The translations under genes were made by a program, and so were the position numbers. Positions 1 through 10,869 of a stretch of DNA of 64,000 nucleotides are shown here, in pieces (positions within the stretch are counted from its first letter, which is position 1; each line of letters starts with the position of its first letter). Source of the stretch: Fragilaria crotonensis (taxonomy: Eukaryota; Bacillariophyta; Fragilariophyceae; Fragilariales; Fragilariaceae); assembly GCA_022925895.1 (NCBI GenBank), contig JAKSYS010000242.1, positions 1 to 64,000 on the forward strand. Reading direction: 5' to 3'. The notes below the pieces were generated by a model, which saw nothing but the letters and a program-made list of their open reading frames with translations, did not search any database and was not told the origin of the DNA.

Positions 1-815
1 CTTCCAATTGTTGGTGTAGAGTTGTGAATTTCTTTAGCTACTCTGAGAGCATAAGGCCAGAGATGTGCATCAATAGCCTTAGGCCACCTGTGCTGAGCAT
101 GAATCAACATAGTTCTTGCTTGGTCTTGCAAAGTCCTGATCCTTCTTTCTGCCACAGCATTCTGAAAATGAGCATTGACTCCACAGAAAGTGATTGTCTG
201 ACCTGCTTCCTTGACAGCTGCCATGAACTTGTTCTCTGCAAACCTGCCATTGTCAGCTTGATAACTCTTGACTTGGACCTTATTGGAAGCATACCTCTCA
301 AAGGCCAGCTTTGCTTCAAGAGTTTCATCTGCATTGGTTGACTTCTGAAGGTGGATGTAGGACAAACCACTGAAGTGATCCACAAAGATTGTTGCCACCT
401 TGTACCTTTTCTTGGTGAGCCAACCCTTGATTTGGGCAATGAGCCCTGGAGTACTGGACTCCAACTGATCGATGCTGATGCACTGTCCCGGCTCTGAGGC
501 TGTTCGAAGTTTTCCACCTTGTTGACCACCCTTTGGCTTGGTTCTCCATGGTCTTCTGGTGGCCTTTCCATATAAGCAGCTGGTGCAGGTTGGAACTTGG
601 CACTTGGCCAACTTCTTCGGGAGCAAACCGCGCTTGGCCATGCTTTGCATTTTGGCAGCCGACATGTGATTCAACTTGTGATGCCAGCGAAGGAACTCTG
701 CAGCAGGGTTCTCATGAGCAGTGTCCTCTTCGTCGTCAATGACGACTGGCAAGTCAGTGCGGTCAGTAGCATCAAGGTCAAATGAGACTGGTGTATTTGA
801 GGATGACTCCAATCC
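1..815 (-). pseudogene. Ty1/Copia pol: GAG-pre-integrase and integrase core (partial)
   Basis: This is the part of a Copia polyprotein that inserts retrotransposon cDNA into the genome. One open minus-strand frame runs from about 815 off the left window edge. It begins with an acidic stretch, then shows a zinc-binding HHCC motif (HHKLNH, then a CxxC pair before LYGKA). The integrase core follows, with Asp in SIDQLES, Asp in QADNG and Glu in NAVAERRI. About 34 residues separate the last two, as expected for the DDE core of Copia integrase. Reverse transcriptase, RNase H and the 3' LTR would lie beyond position 1. This segment is uninterrupted, but the upstream protease and gag parts are frameshifted, so the element as a whole is dead. 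Family assignment is firm; activity is not expected. Confidence 0.85.
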
Positions 816-1025
816 ACCCCTTGGGATGAGGTATCTGGTGCTTCTGGTTGATGAAGAGGTTCCTGACAGTCTTCATTTTCATCATCAGGGATGAGATGGG
901 TTTCCATGTTAATGATTGGGTCATCCTCATCCAGTCCCACCTCACACATGTTGCAGAAGGTGTTGAAAGCCTTGTAGCTTGGAGCAGTATACATGGTTGC
1001 AATGTTGCCACTCCCTGGTTCAACC

Positions 1026-1523
1026 TCACTGTTTTGGTGTGCTGTCTTTGGGCCCAGTGTAGTTGAATGCTGTCATGGTATGTTGCACACCATGTGCCTC
1101 TTGGCAAAGGCTTGAAGTCTTGGGCAGTCTGGGCCCAATGCTGTGGAACAACAGCTTTGAAGGTGAATCCTTGACATAGAGCCCATGTGGAATGACAATG
1201 TCATGAGGAACTCCTGTATCATCTTCAATTGACCACTTGATAGTCCCTGAGTAGATCTCAGTAAGTGTTCCACCCAACCCCTTCAACTTTTTGTTGACCC
1301 TCTTGAGAGGAGTGATGAAGTCTTTCTTGTCATTGGAAATGCAATAGGATGCACAGTTGTCAATCCTAAAGGCCTTGGAATCAGTATCAAAGCTTGCTGC
1401 TTCATCTTGGTGGGCTTGCCTTGCCTTCATTGCAATGACTGCTGTCAGGCAGTTGAGTTGAGTGGAATTCCTTTTGTATCTTGGCCCTTTGCCCTTCATC
1501 CAAGGTCTTGGTCTTGGTTGCAT
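1026..1523 (-). pseudogene. Ty1/Copia pol: retropepsin-like protease segment
   Basis: This segment cleaves the Gag-Pol polyprotein in the family. It contains IDNCASYCISN, which matches the Copia aspartic-protease active-site region (D-x-C/G-A-S). A conserved downstream pattern then leads to the sequence before the HHCC domain. The frame is closed on both sides. Upstream, the gag coding continues in another frame. Downstream, coding resumes in a second frame around 994-780 and then in the integrase frame. I read it as one exon-less polyprotein broken by small indels, and not as a separate gene. Confidence 0.7.
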
Positions 1524-1761
1524 GCTGAAACTCCATCATGCATCCATGACTTGACATATTCAGACACTGTGACTGGGTGTACCTTCCAATTTCTCACCTT
1601 TCCTGAGGCCTTGCTTGAATTTGGATTGGTAACCCACACCTGAACAGATTGGACAATGGCCTCCAAGCCATGGCTGAAGAGGTAGCACACGTCTGCGCAC
1701 CATCTCTGCCACCACTTGAAAATCAAAGCCCAATGAACACGCAGTCCATTGGGCGTCCCCA

Positions 1762-2980
1762 TCATTCATCATCATCGGAGATGGCTGCGAGCGCTTTGGC
1801 CAGTTTCATGCTAGGCTGCTTGGAGTCTTGACCCTTGTTGCCTTGATCCTTCTTGGGACCACCTTTGAAACCAATACCCTTACAGTCAGAAGGCTTGTGT
1901 CTGGTCCACCTGTTGTGATTGGGGCACCAATGGTAGTCCTTGCCTTCAACAGTCTTGGACTGCTTCTCTCCTTCCTTGGGATGAACATGTACCCATGCTG
2001 GAAGATCCTCAACTCTGAACTTGCCTTTACCCTTGTCTTTCTTGTTTCCCTGCTTGTTGTCCTTCTTTCCTCCTCCACTGGACTTGCCACTTGCTGGATT
2101 AGGTTTCTTCTGATTGGACATGAGGTTTTGACTTGGGATTGCAAGGCAATGATAGTTTCCTCCTCTGTAGTCTTGAGGCACCACTGCTCTGACTCTTTCC
2201 TGGTTTTGAACTTGTTGAGAGCCCAGTCCATGAGCTGTTGATACTCAACTTGGCCACCTTCTTCATAGAAGTCTTCCTTCTTCTTGATGTAGTCCACAAA
2301 CTCAGCATCCTTGCAGGCCTTGTAACCTTTGAACAGATTCACCAGGAGATCTTGGGTTTGTTCACCCTGGCAGAGAGCTTGCTGACCAATCCAAGGACAT
2401 AGTCATTAAAGAGTTCAATGTCAGAATCGATATCGCGCATGGCATGATCAAGACTGGAGAGCTTGGTCGGACACTAGTGATGGTGGCTCTGGTATCCACA
2501 TGTGAGACCATGATAATGACCTTGAGGAGGACTGGACCTGATCCTTTACCTCCAAAGATGAAGGATGAACATTGCCTCTGGTCCTGACCTGCTTTTGAGC
2601 AGCATCAGTCAAAGAGTTCATGAGACAATGGTACATCATGAAGGAATCTTGAGCTTCCTGGCATCCTCATGCATGTAGGTGAGGGCATGGGCTCTGACCT
2701 CCTCATAGGAGATCTCTCCATAAGACTCAATGAGATCCTTGGAATTAGCCACATTGCCTTGAATGGGAATGCTAAGAATGTTGAGCCAATCAAAGACTAT
2801 GGATCTATCCCTGGTTTGATCAAGGAAGAGCTGAAGATTGTCTGACTTGCAGTCAAACTTGATGGACAAAGCCTCAGTACCAGACTTGAAGAGCTTGGCA
2901 GCAGCCTGCTCAGAGTAGTTGAGGACATCAGGATTAGCAAAGGCTGGAGCCAATGCAAAATGAGGGGCTGGAGCAGCCAT
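1762..2980 (-). pseudogene. Ty1/Copia gag, frameshifted
   Basis: Gag forms the virus-like particle and binds the RNA of the retrotransposon. The start is probably the ATG at 2978-2980 (MAAPAPHFALAP). About 110 residues of Gag N-terminus follow in frame to a stop at 2636. The next piece (MMYHCLMNSLTDAAQKQ) continues in a shifted frame from about 2655. Another shift lies near 2470, before KLSSLDHAMRDIDSD, and another near 2135, before MSNQKKPNPASGK. A zinc-knuckle-like motif (WCPNHNRWTRHKPSDC) sits near 1905-1950 after a Lys/Gly-rich linker, and the segment ends in acidic ISDDDE. At least three 1-nt-scale frame changes make this copy non-functional. Confidence 0.75.
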
Positions 2981-2999
2981 GGTTGACCTTGAAGCTCAA

Positions 3000-3515
3000 A
3001 TGAAGTACTTGACTTGAAATGATCCTGATTGATCAAGGAAAGCAGCACTGGGCTTGCAGGTGAGCTTGAAAGGTCAAAGAATAAAGCACTTGGCTTGTAC
3101 TTAGCGCAGAGGAAGCGTAAAGTTTTATTCGCAGTGTTTGAGACTGCAAACAAGGGCTAACGGCGAATTAGTTATCGCAGGGCGTTTGTACTCTTTGGTA
3201 GAAATTTGTTTTACTAATTGTGAGATGTATAAAACATGCAGAAAATGAAATTGGAATGACTGAATGAGAGCTCTGAAGCTGCACTTTCCTTGTTCTCTCT
3301 GTTCTCTGGTTGTTCCTTGATTGTTCTTTGTTAGTTCTTCAGAATCCCATGGTAGAATGGTTGGTTGAAAGATACTGAATCCCAGATGAATATAATGAAA
3401 TATAAAGCATGTAAAATGTAGATTTGATGATGCACCAGTTTGTGTTCTCTTGTGATGTCGGCTGGCGATTGTGCTTCCATTTATGTGTCCGCGGAACATC
3501 CGACAATGACCGAAG
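3000..3515 (-). repeat. Possible 5' LTR and leader of the Copia element
   Basis: This stretch lies immediately upstream of gag on the minus strand and carries no ORF that looks real. A TGTCGGATGTTCC start near 3515 (minus strand) would suit a Copia LTR, and an AATAAAA-like signal occurs on that strand near 3120. I could not place the CA end, the primer-binding site or a second LTR copy, because the other LTR is outside the window. The boundaries are tentative. Confidence 0.3.
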
Positions 3516-3636
3516 AACAATGACGCAAACACTTACGAGAAGCGAACGCGAAGCGTGACTCAATCGTCGCGAAAGAGAACCGAACCGTGACTCACAGAAA
3601 CTTTGGTTGACGAACGGACGGAAGGAGAGGTAGAGT

Positions 3637-4150
3637 ATGATCCACGACGGTAGACGCCAATACTGTATCTTTTCTTTTACTGATGATGAGGGCCTTTTGA
3701 GCCCGTGTCAACAAGCATATGAAGACTCTGGCAACGATAAGAAAGTACTGTTTTTGATGTGTATCGGTCTCAATCACAATGATGCACCTCTGTTCTCGTT
3801 TGAAATGTTGCCATGGTCAAAACTCCCAAAGACGTCACTGGTGCGTCCCAAGAACACGGACTTCGGAGTCGAAATTGAACGTCGTGCAAAACTATATAAC
3901 ATACTTCCTACCCCACGTCCACGCAACTGGAGCAGGAAGTCAACCATGGAGTGGCTCCAAGTCAATCAATTCGCGATCCTCGTGATGTTGAGTTCTAACA
4001 AACGAAGTGAGACTTCGTAACGTATTGAAAGAGCTCAGCTAACGCAGCAACAAGGGACTGCAGCCGAATCAAATTCAGGCAGTGCAAGTGGGCGGAGCTG
4101 GCGGGACCAGTTCCATATCTGCGAGTGATAATGTGTCTCACACAGGACAA
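3637..4150 (+). pseudogene. Unassigned gene relic
   Basis: A 127-codon open frame (start MIHDGRRQYCIF) ends at 4018-4020. Within it, RPRNWSRKSTMEWLQVN looks like a conserved domain start. The expected continuation appears in pieces in the two other frames: DPRDVEF near 3980 and LTNEVRLRNVLKEL from about 3998. That pattern suggests a coding segment broken by two or three small indels. I do not recognise the family. It lies between the Copia leader and the rearranged Harbinger element and may belong to either neighbour or to neither. Confidence 0.3.
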
Positions 4151-4225
4151 CGTGAAATGCCTGTTTCTTACCTCGAGCAAACATTCGAACACGACGAGAG
4201 ATAGATGGACCTAATAGCGATAGTA

Positions 4226-4324
4226 GGTAAGAAGAGGAAGATTGTTTGCTGGTGCTTGTTCTTTCAAGTCAATACGAAATAACTGACGACTCACTTCTTC
4301 TTCTTTGTCTCTTCTTCTTTACAG
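4226..4324 (+). other. Possible 5'-UTR intron of the Harbinger accessory gene
   Basis: A GTAAGA donor-like site near 4229 is followed by a strong polypyrimidine tract and CAG at 4322-4324, four bases before the accessory ORF start codon at 4329. Joining an upstream ATG near 4208 to the ORF would break the frame. If used, the intron is therefore untranslated. Confidence 0.35.
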
Positions 4325-4328
4325 ACCA

Positions 4329-5198
4329 ATGACTGTTTTCGAAACCATTGCTGACTTATGGAACAGTCCTGATTTCAATCCTGTTGCCCCCGCATCTGAT
4401 TGTCATGTTGACTTTCATACTGCCATCAACTGTTCCTACGAACAAGTGGCAGCACTTACGCCCGCAACGCCGCAACGCATTGAGGACATTTTCACTTCAA
4501 TGCGCTCAGACCTGTTGCGGATCATCACAAGGTGGGAACAGAGTGGACAAGGAGAAGGTGGAATTGACAATTATGATGGTGGTGATGAGGAACAAGAACA
4601 AGAGGCGCAGAATGTGGAAAACTCTCCAGCTGCTGCCAACGATGACGATGACCACACTTGTTCGTCCACTGATGGAAGAAACATCGGATCTCTCAGTGGA
4701 CGACGAGCTCGTGCTTTACAAACACGAGCCGCATTTCTCAATGGTCGACCATCGTATGTTCTATACTTCTGGGAGGTGGCTGATAGCCATCAACTGCTCC
4801 AGTCGTCACTGCAGCGCCTAAGCAATGGCGCAGCCGCATCAGATGCATCCTTTGCTGCAAGCACGAGCAGTGTCGGTAGCGGTCATCGTCGCAAACGCCG
4901 CAAAGATGATTCTCCTCCTGACTATGATGAGTCAGTGCTACGTCCTCTCGTGCAGTCGATTCAGGATTTGGCGGAGTGTCAACGCCAGCTGGTAATTGAT
5001 CGCTCCGAGGACCGACGTCATGAGCGAGACTTGCAGAACCAAAAGCAGGAGTCTACAGAACAAGGGCTATGCCAAGAACGTATATTCCGTCGGAAAGCCG
5101 AGCTGTCTGATTTGGCGAGGAAATACAGGAAGCTGCACATTCGATTCGAATTCGCAACTGCGAGTGGTAGAAATTGTAGGAATCTTTTGTACCCCTGA
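4329..5198 (+). pseudogene. PIF/Harbinger accessory (Myb/SANT-like) protein, 3' end replaced
   Basis: In PIF/Harbinger elements a second protein, usually Myb/SANT-like, helps the transposase enter the nucleus and bind DNA. The ORF starts at ATG 4329 (MTVFETIADLWNSPDF). It has an N-terminal conserved block of about 80 residues, then a long acidic Glu/Asp/Asn-rich linker, a basic patch (HRRKRRK) near residue 190, and a C-terminal helical, Arg/Glu-rich block ending around RRKAELSDLARKYRKL. The last 18 or so residues are translated antisense of the convergent transposase gene, so the original C-terminus is lost. Assignment rests on partner and architecture. The Myb fold is inferred. Confidence 0.55.
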
Positions 5199-5996
5199 AA
5201 CTGCAGGATATGGCGTTGCCATGTATGGTGTGTTTAAGTATGCATTGTCACCGAATATGCATAATCCTGGAGCCAAAATGCCCGCTTCCAATTTCTGGAA
5301 GAGGGTCATTCCTTCGAAAGCAAGACAATCAGACGTAGATCCTGGGTAGACAATCGATAAGTCCAGAAAGCGTCCCCTGACATCACAAACAGCTTGGCAG
5401 TTCAGCCCGAACTTTTTCTTTCGTCCACAACGGAACTTTCCAGGGCTGCATCCAGCCTCATTACAATCTTTGTCAGACGGTTTATGAATCCAAATAAGGA
5501 TTCCATCAATAGCTCCTGCACAGCACTGAAAACTGGCACCTGAAACTTTGTGAAAACCATCAGCTATGCAACGTTGCACGTTGTGGTCATCGGGGTATTT
5601 GATCGCAAATCTGGGGTGCTTGTTTATGGCATCCACCACATACCAACAGCTGTTCATTGTGTCAGTGTGACCAATACCATACGTGGTCATAATGTCATAC
5701 AACGAGCCACCAGCAAACCAACGAATTGTGCAGGCAAGCCTGACATCTGGCGAGATTGGTCCATTTGGGATAAATCTTGTGTTACCTTTCTTGCCAGATG
5801 CTGTAATGATGTAAGGACGGAGGACATTGGCAAGACGTTTGAAAGTATTAAGCGTCATTCGATATGCCCTCCGGAAGTACCGTTGTCCAAGTTCGTTAAA
5901 GACGTCCTTGACCGACCTTCGGGTACGCTTTCTAAATGATAGACGTCCCGTGACAGATCCTCGATTTGTCCGCTGTCGTCGCCTTCTTCTTCCCAT
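5067..5996 (-). pseudogene. PIF/Harbinger transposase (DDE_Tnp_4-like), truncated
   Basis: This is a DDE endonuclease of the Harbinger superfamily. The ORF begins with a basic N-terminus (MGRRRRRQRTNR). Conserved landmarks follow: a helix-turn-helix-like region, CAGAIDGILIW with the first catalytic Asp, YPGSTSDCLAF with the second, and IFGDNAYLNTPYM. Near 5193 the frame is lost by one base. The other frame continues with KDSYNFYHSQLRIRIECA, which carries the third acidic residue (Glu). At about 5140 the homology stops and antisense of the accessory gene begins. The gene therefore has a frameshift and a lost C-terminus and cannot encode a working enzyme. Confidence 0.75.
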
Positions 5997-6111
5997 CCTA
6001 CACGGCGACTTACTGCGGAACCAACTACAACAGCTGCGACATTTGCAACAAGGTTTGCAACCGACGACGAATGCTCATGTTGGGCAAGTAATGATCGTCC
6101 TTTCTTTCTAG

Positions 6112-6863
6112 TCATGATGGTTGTAATTTGTAATGCTGTAATGATACAATGACAAGACATACACACCATTACTACACAAGTAGCATGACGTATGGTTTTC
6201 GGCGCGAAAAATTCGCGCGTATGCCACTTTAATTCGACGGGGTTTCTTGGGAGTTCAACAAAACTTGGGAGTTCGAAACGTCGGTGCAAGAATTTTGCAT
6301 GGACGTAGGTTCATTTTCACGAAAATCGAAACTGGTTATGTGTACTTGGAAACTTGGAAACTTCGATGTAAAAAACTTTGCATGGACAGGCCTCAGGAGC
6401 GGAGAGCTTGGAGCTTGGAACTCGGAACGGGCCATTTTAGCCAAAGTCAGACAGAGAATTTCATTGTTGCTGGTGCCAGATTCCTTATTCCAATGCATGC
6501 GATTATTAGGAAATTGCTATGATACCCCGGTAGTCGTACCGCTGGATTCTCCATACGAATGTGCTGAAAATGGGCAATACTGCAATACTCGGAGTACTCT
6601 AGACTCTAGAGTAGTAGTTGTACTGTACTCATATTCAAACTTTCCCTCGGTCAACCAACAAACCGATTCCTTTGATTCTAATTCATAGATGTCATACAGT
6701 ATATACATAGTACATACAGTACAAGTACCTGGTATGACTACAAAACCGAGTACTTGCATGATGGATGATTAATAGGTGGGATTCATAGTCATGAATATGT
6801 CATACTCCAGTACAGAATACGGTTGCCCTTGATGAGCTCTGGACTCTGGACATCGGACTATCC
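6112..6863. other. Spacer, no gene seen
   Basis: No convincing coding potential is visible. A short palindrome (CGCGAAAAATTCGCG) lies near 6203, the phrase ACTTGGGAGTTC is repeated near 6245-6275, and GTACT/AGTAC motifs cluster from 6590 to 6760. Confidence 0.6.
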
Positions 6864-6866
6864 TTA
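6864..6866. repeat. Target-site duplication TTA (left)
   Basis: TTA immediately precedes the left terminal inverted repeat. The same TTA follows the right end at 10930-10932. A 3-bp TWA duplication is the hallmark of PIF/Harbinger insertion. Confidence 0.75.
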
Positions 6867-6926
6867 GGCCGATCCTTATAGTACGACAAAACAGAAACAA
6901 AACTCCACTTTTGTTTCTGTTTTGTT
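6867..6926. repeat. Left TIR with fold-back hairpin
   Basis: This is the terminal inverted repeat. From 6886 to 6902 it reads ACAAAACAGAAACAAAA, followed by a 6-nt loop and the exact reverse complement at 6909-6925. The end can therefore fold on itself with a perfect 17-bp stem. Confidence 0.8.
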
Positions 6927-7275
6927 AAACGGTCGTCCCTTATAGTCAACAAAACTCCGACATTTATTTGTTTAGTTCTGTGGAGCCCCAAAAAATAACC
7001 TATCTCCGACAGATCTGGTTTTCCGTTCTGTCGTGATTTCACGACAACAAAACAGTAACAATAACGTTTCGGATGCCAGATTCCCTCAATGCAATCAAGC
7101 CCCAACCATTCATTGGAAGATTGCCTTTGGCAGTATCTTGTATCTTTTTGATCGTAAAGTTCTTTTTGTAGAACGAACTTCTAGTTGTTCTGCTTGAGAA
7201 ATTCTTTTTCTTGAGACTCCACAAAAAGTGGAGGTATCTCGTTATTTATCACCTTGAATTGCTGCTTCTCACATC

Positions 7276-8977
7276 ATGACTTCTCCTTTCACCACTTATA
7301 CTAGTTTTGATGACATGTTGTTGTCAAATACAGGGCAGGGTCAGGAGGAAAGCGACGACAATAGCACCACCAGTGATGACGATGCCACGAACAAGAGCTC
7401 TGTTGATTTTGTTGACCGTATGGTCGAGGCAATTATGACCACTTGTGTTATACCATCAACCAAGAACAAGAAACCGGCTTCCGTCCCCATCAACAGGCGG
7501 CGCATCATCAATAGACGCAGAAGACACAAGCCAATACTGAGACGAAAGTATGGCTCTGGAGCAATGATATGGACCAACCCAGTCGATGGTACCACTTGTC
7601 GACTCACTCCGTACATGTCGCAGTGGCATAACTACTACATCAAGAACCCACCTCTTGATGATGATCGCTTTCTCCGCAAGTTTCGCAGACGATTCCGAGT
7701 GCCCCATTCCTACTTTGTTGAGCTAGCTGCAGAGCTCGAAGAAACAGAAGATTTCCAAACTTGGAAGCAGGGCTCCACCAACTGTTATGGAGTACCAGCG
7801 ACGCCGATTCCGCTCCTTCTTCTAGCAGTACTCCGCTACTTGGGGCGAGCGTGGACTCTGGATGATCTGTCCGAGAATACATGCACAAGTCAAGAGAGCG
7901 TGCGAAGGTTCCTTCACAAATTCCTTGAGTTCGGCAGCACCACATTGTTCCAGAGATATGTTTTGACTCCGTCGTGTGCTGATGAAGCTGAGCAGCACAT
8001 GGCCGAATACTCTGATGCAGGATTTCCAGGTGCGGTTGGGTCTACTGACGCCACCCATGTCATCCTTGAACGCATTCCAAACAAGCATAGACAATCGCAT
8101 CTCGGTTTCAAGTCAACACACACGGCAAGGGCCTACAATATCACAGTGAACCACCGTCGTCAAATTTTGGCAACGACTACTGGGCACCCTGCCCGATGGA
8201 ATGATAAGACCTTAGCCATCTTCGATCCTTTCATGCAAGGATTGCATGAAGGTAAGATACTAGATGACCTTGAATTTGATCTCTATGAATACAATGACTC
8301 TGGTGACATTGTTATGCAGCGGTATCGTGGCGGGTGGTTATTAGTTGACAACGGATATCTTGCTCGCCCAACAACTGTTCCCCCCATCAAGACAACCACT
8401 AGTCGAAAGGAGATTCGTTTTCCGCTTGGCTTGAAGCCCTGAGAAAGATGTCGAATGCACTTTTGGCATTCTAAAGGGACGTTGGCGTATTCTGAAGACC
8501 GGAATACGCATTCATGGCACCGACGGTCCTGACAAAGTATTCTTTACTTGTTGTGCCTTGCACAACAAGCTGCTTCATACTATTGATGGATTGCATACAC
8601 AATGGGAAGATGGTGTCCGTAGTGTATGGGAAAATGAATACGACAACGATGATGGTGATAATGACATCGAGTTGGAGGACGAAGATGAGGATGATGACAT
8701 TCCAGATGCAATTGTTCGTCTTCGGAATCCTGTGTCAGAGCGAAACTTCGGGATTGGTGAACTCCCCAGCGGCAGCAACCAGCAGGAACGACATGAACAT
8801 CGGGCCCCAGCAATGAATACTACAATGCCAATCATACCGGCATCCAATAACAACATCATCGTTGTTCGGAAGCTTGCTCTTGACGACTTCCGTAGTCGGT
8901 TGGTTGAGCACTTTTCCATTGCGGTGGCAAGAAATGAGGTAAAGTGGCCACGGCGTTTTGGCAACAACAATAGCTAG
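7276..8977 (+). pseudogene. Harbinger-type transposase (Plant_tran/DDE_Tnp_4-like), two frameshifts
   Basis: This enzyme would cut and paste its own element. The first frame (7276-8442) gives 388 residues: an acidic Ser/Asp-rich start, a basic stretch (NRRRIINRRRRHKP), a helix-turn-helix-like block around LDDLSENTCTSQESVRRFL, then GSTDATHVILERI with catalytic Asp 1 and WNDKTLAIFDPF with Asp 2. The conserved continuation FSAWLEALRK appears in a second frame. RKDVECTFGILKGRWRIL, with the catalytic Glu, appears in a third frame that stays open to 8977. The breaks are near 8419 (a T run one base short) and 8437 (an A run one base short). The C-terminus has an Asp/Glu run near 8660-8700. Confidence 0.8.
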
Positions 8978-9053
8978 TATCAGTATTAAACGTGTGTAGC
9001 TAATCGACAACGTCGTCAGTCCTCGTATGTAGTAATAGAGGCTAGGCGAGCTA

Positions 9054-10352
9054 CTACAACAATAAAGATTCTATGTCATCCTCACCATCATCTCCATCAG
9101 GTGCTCGATATGGTGGCATCGGTGACACTCGTGTGTCAGTCGTCAGATGCTGCGGTTGCTTATCAAGAACACTGGTAATGGTGGCATCGATTAACAAGTC
9201 CACATTGTCTACATTTGAAGCGTCCGCCACCTCGCCATCAATGATCTGTTCTTCGGCAAATGCAAGGTCATCAATGGCATTACCCAATTCTTGATTGAGC
9301 TTTCGAAGCTCAATGATATAGTACAATGGTCTGTTGGGATCGTCAACAGCTGCAGCACTAATCAGGAACTTCTGTTCCTGAATCATTGTTTGTTTCCCGG
9401 TCACCTTCTTGAGGTGCATTGCCACAATACGATCATTGAGCTTTGACTTTGTCTTTCCCTTGTGTGCAAGCCTTGACTGGGCGATTCCGGCAGCCTGAAG
9501 GCGTTCGCCAAGAGATGCAACTGATGCTGTTCGTTGACTGTCATCAGGCATTGAACTGATGGTGGTCCGTGTAAGTCTGGAAGAGGAGTTGTCGTCACCA
9601 TCATCATCACCATTGTCTTCTGACAAACGATGGCGCTTGCGATTGGCGTCCTGTAGTTCTTGTCTGGCTCTCCTTCGTCCAGCTAGCTTCTTTTCTGCGG
9701 TGCTGTTGAAAACTGGAGTGGACGTCATTAGGAGATCGGATCGATGGCACAGCATGTCGAAGTCTTCAACAATCGGACCCATCAAGGTGAAGACAATGTA
9801 TCCCGGAAATGTGAACGCTTTTGCGGCTTCTAGTACCTTCAGTGCCTCGTTGTGATCATGATTGTTCAAATTTGCACTTACGCCCGCAGTTGTGGAACCC
9901 ATTGTGGTATCAACAATAGGAGGAGCAGCAATGTCGGCATCAGTAGTACTACTAGTAGTATTTCTACTACTAGCATTTGCAGAAATGTTGTCACATTGCT
10001 TTGAAGGATTCATAACAAAGTACATTCTCTCTCGAACAAATTGTAGGTAATCGTCGTGGGTCATGCCCGATGGTAGATTTCCTGTTTTGATGTAATCCTT
10101 GTACGGACTGTCGGGTGCCATCACACAGGCCAATGCTTTCTTACCATTCTTGACTACTTCTTGTGCTCTCGTGAACAGAGTTCGGGGCTTTATGTGATCA
10201 TCAGGGTTTGAAGCAGTAGTATGCAGTTTACTCTGCAGGAGTAGCGGAAGTGAAATGCCATTGGTGCCACCGACTGGAATCGTGATGTGTCCCCCAAGGC
10301 AATGGAGGGACGGTTTCATTACCAATGTGCTCCTGGCGGAAGTGGTATTCAA
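9054..10352 (-). CDS. Harbinger element accessory protein
   Basis: An uninterrupted ORF of 432 codons lies tail to tail with the transposase, with 76 bp between the stops. Visible features are a conserved-looking N-terminal half (PRTLFTRAQEVVKNGKKAL; YKDYIKTGNLPSGMTHDDYL), then FPGYIVFTLMGPIVEDFDML, a basic nuclear-localisation-like patch (RRRARQELQDANRKRHR), low-complexity Asp/Ser segments, and a C-terminal helical region (IIELRKLNQELGNAIDDLAF) that could form a coiled coil. By position it is the second protein of the element. I do not see an unambiguous Myb signature. An upstream minus-strand ORF may be its first exon. Confidence 0.65.
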   Translation of the reverse strand: MNTTSARSTLVMKPSLHCLGGHITIPVGGTNGISLPLLLQSKLHTTASNPDDHIKPRTLFTRAQEVVKNGKKALACVMAPDSPYKDYIKTGNLPSGMTHDDYLQFVRERMYFVMNPSKQCDNISANASSRNTTSSTTDADIAAPPIVDTTMGSTTAGVSANLNNHDHNEALKVLEAAKAFTFPGYIVFTLMGPIVEDFDMLCHRSDLLMTSTPVFNSTAEKKLAGRRRARQELQDANRKRHRLSEDNGDDDGDDNSSSRLTRTTISSMPDDSQRTASVASLGERLQAAGIAQSRLAHKGKTKSKLNDRIVAMHLKKVTGKQTMIQEQKFLISAAAVDDPNRPLYYIIELRKLNQELGNAIDDLAFAEEQIIDGEVADASNVDNVDLLIDATITSVLDKQPQHLTTDTRVSPMPPYRAPDGDDGEDDIESLLL

Positions 10353-10383
10353 TAGTAGTGGTGGGGGGTTAGTAGTACGATGA

Positions 10384-10658
10384 TCATGACGAAGAGGAGT
10401 TAAATATTCGAAGGATGTTCCACTCTGATGGTAAAGACCGCCGAAGATCCCATTCCTCCAACCAGCTGTTCAGCAAGTCCGATTGAATCACTGTTGCTTG
10501 TGTTGCCAAAGTATTGTTCTGCAATACTTGCCTCAACATGGACTTTGTAACCGAACCACCACTGTGATGGCACTGCTGGTATGCAACAAAGGCCGCAAAG
10601 CCTTGCAGCTCTTTGTGCACAAAGGCACCGCCAACGAATGCTTGCTGTTTGCTGGTCA
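10384..10658 (-). CDS. Small ORF upstream of the accessory gene
   Basis: About 91 codons from the ATG near 10658 (MTSKQQAFVGGAFVHKELQG) to the stop at 10384, still inside the element. The sequence looks protein-like, with mixed helices and no simple repeats, and ends in a Ser run. It may be a separate small protein or the first exon of the 9054-10352 gene. A GT near 10371 and a CAG near 10329 with a TACTAAC sequence between them would allow an intron, but I could not confirm that. Function is unknown. Confidence 0.4.
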
Positions 10659-10869
10659 TTTTGAGAACTTCTTGAGAACAGATTGTGAGAACAATGTACG
10701 CGCACAAATGTGTACGTCTACTATGCGTAGGAATCTCGTACGTTTTTGACTGGTCGCGAACACTTGAACAAAGATCTCTATCATTCATAATTCTTCATTA
10801 CGGAATACAATGATTTTTTTGTTTCTGTCGTCAACTGTGGGGACGTAAAATCACAGATCCGACAAAACA

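Noticed and set aside
24-341. Plus-strand ORF over the left end
   Set aside because: It is the antisense of the Copia integrase frame, whose motifs are unmistakable.
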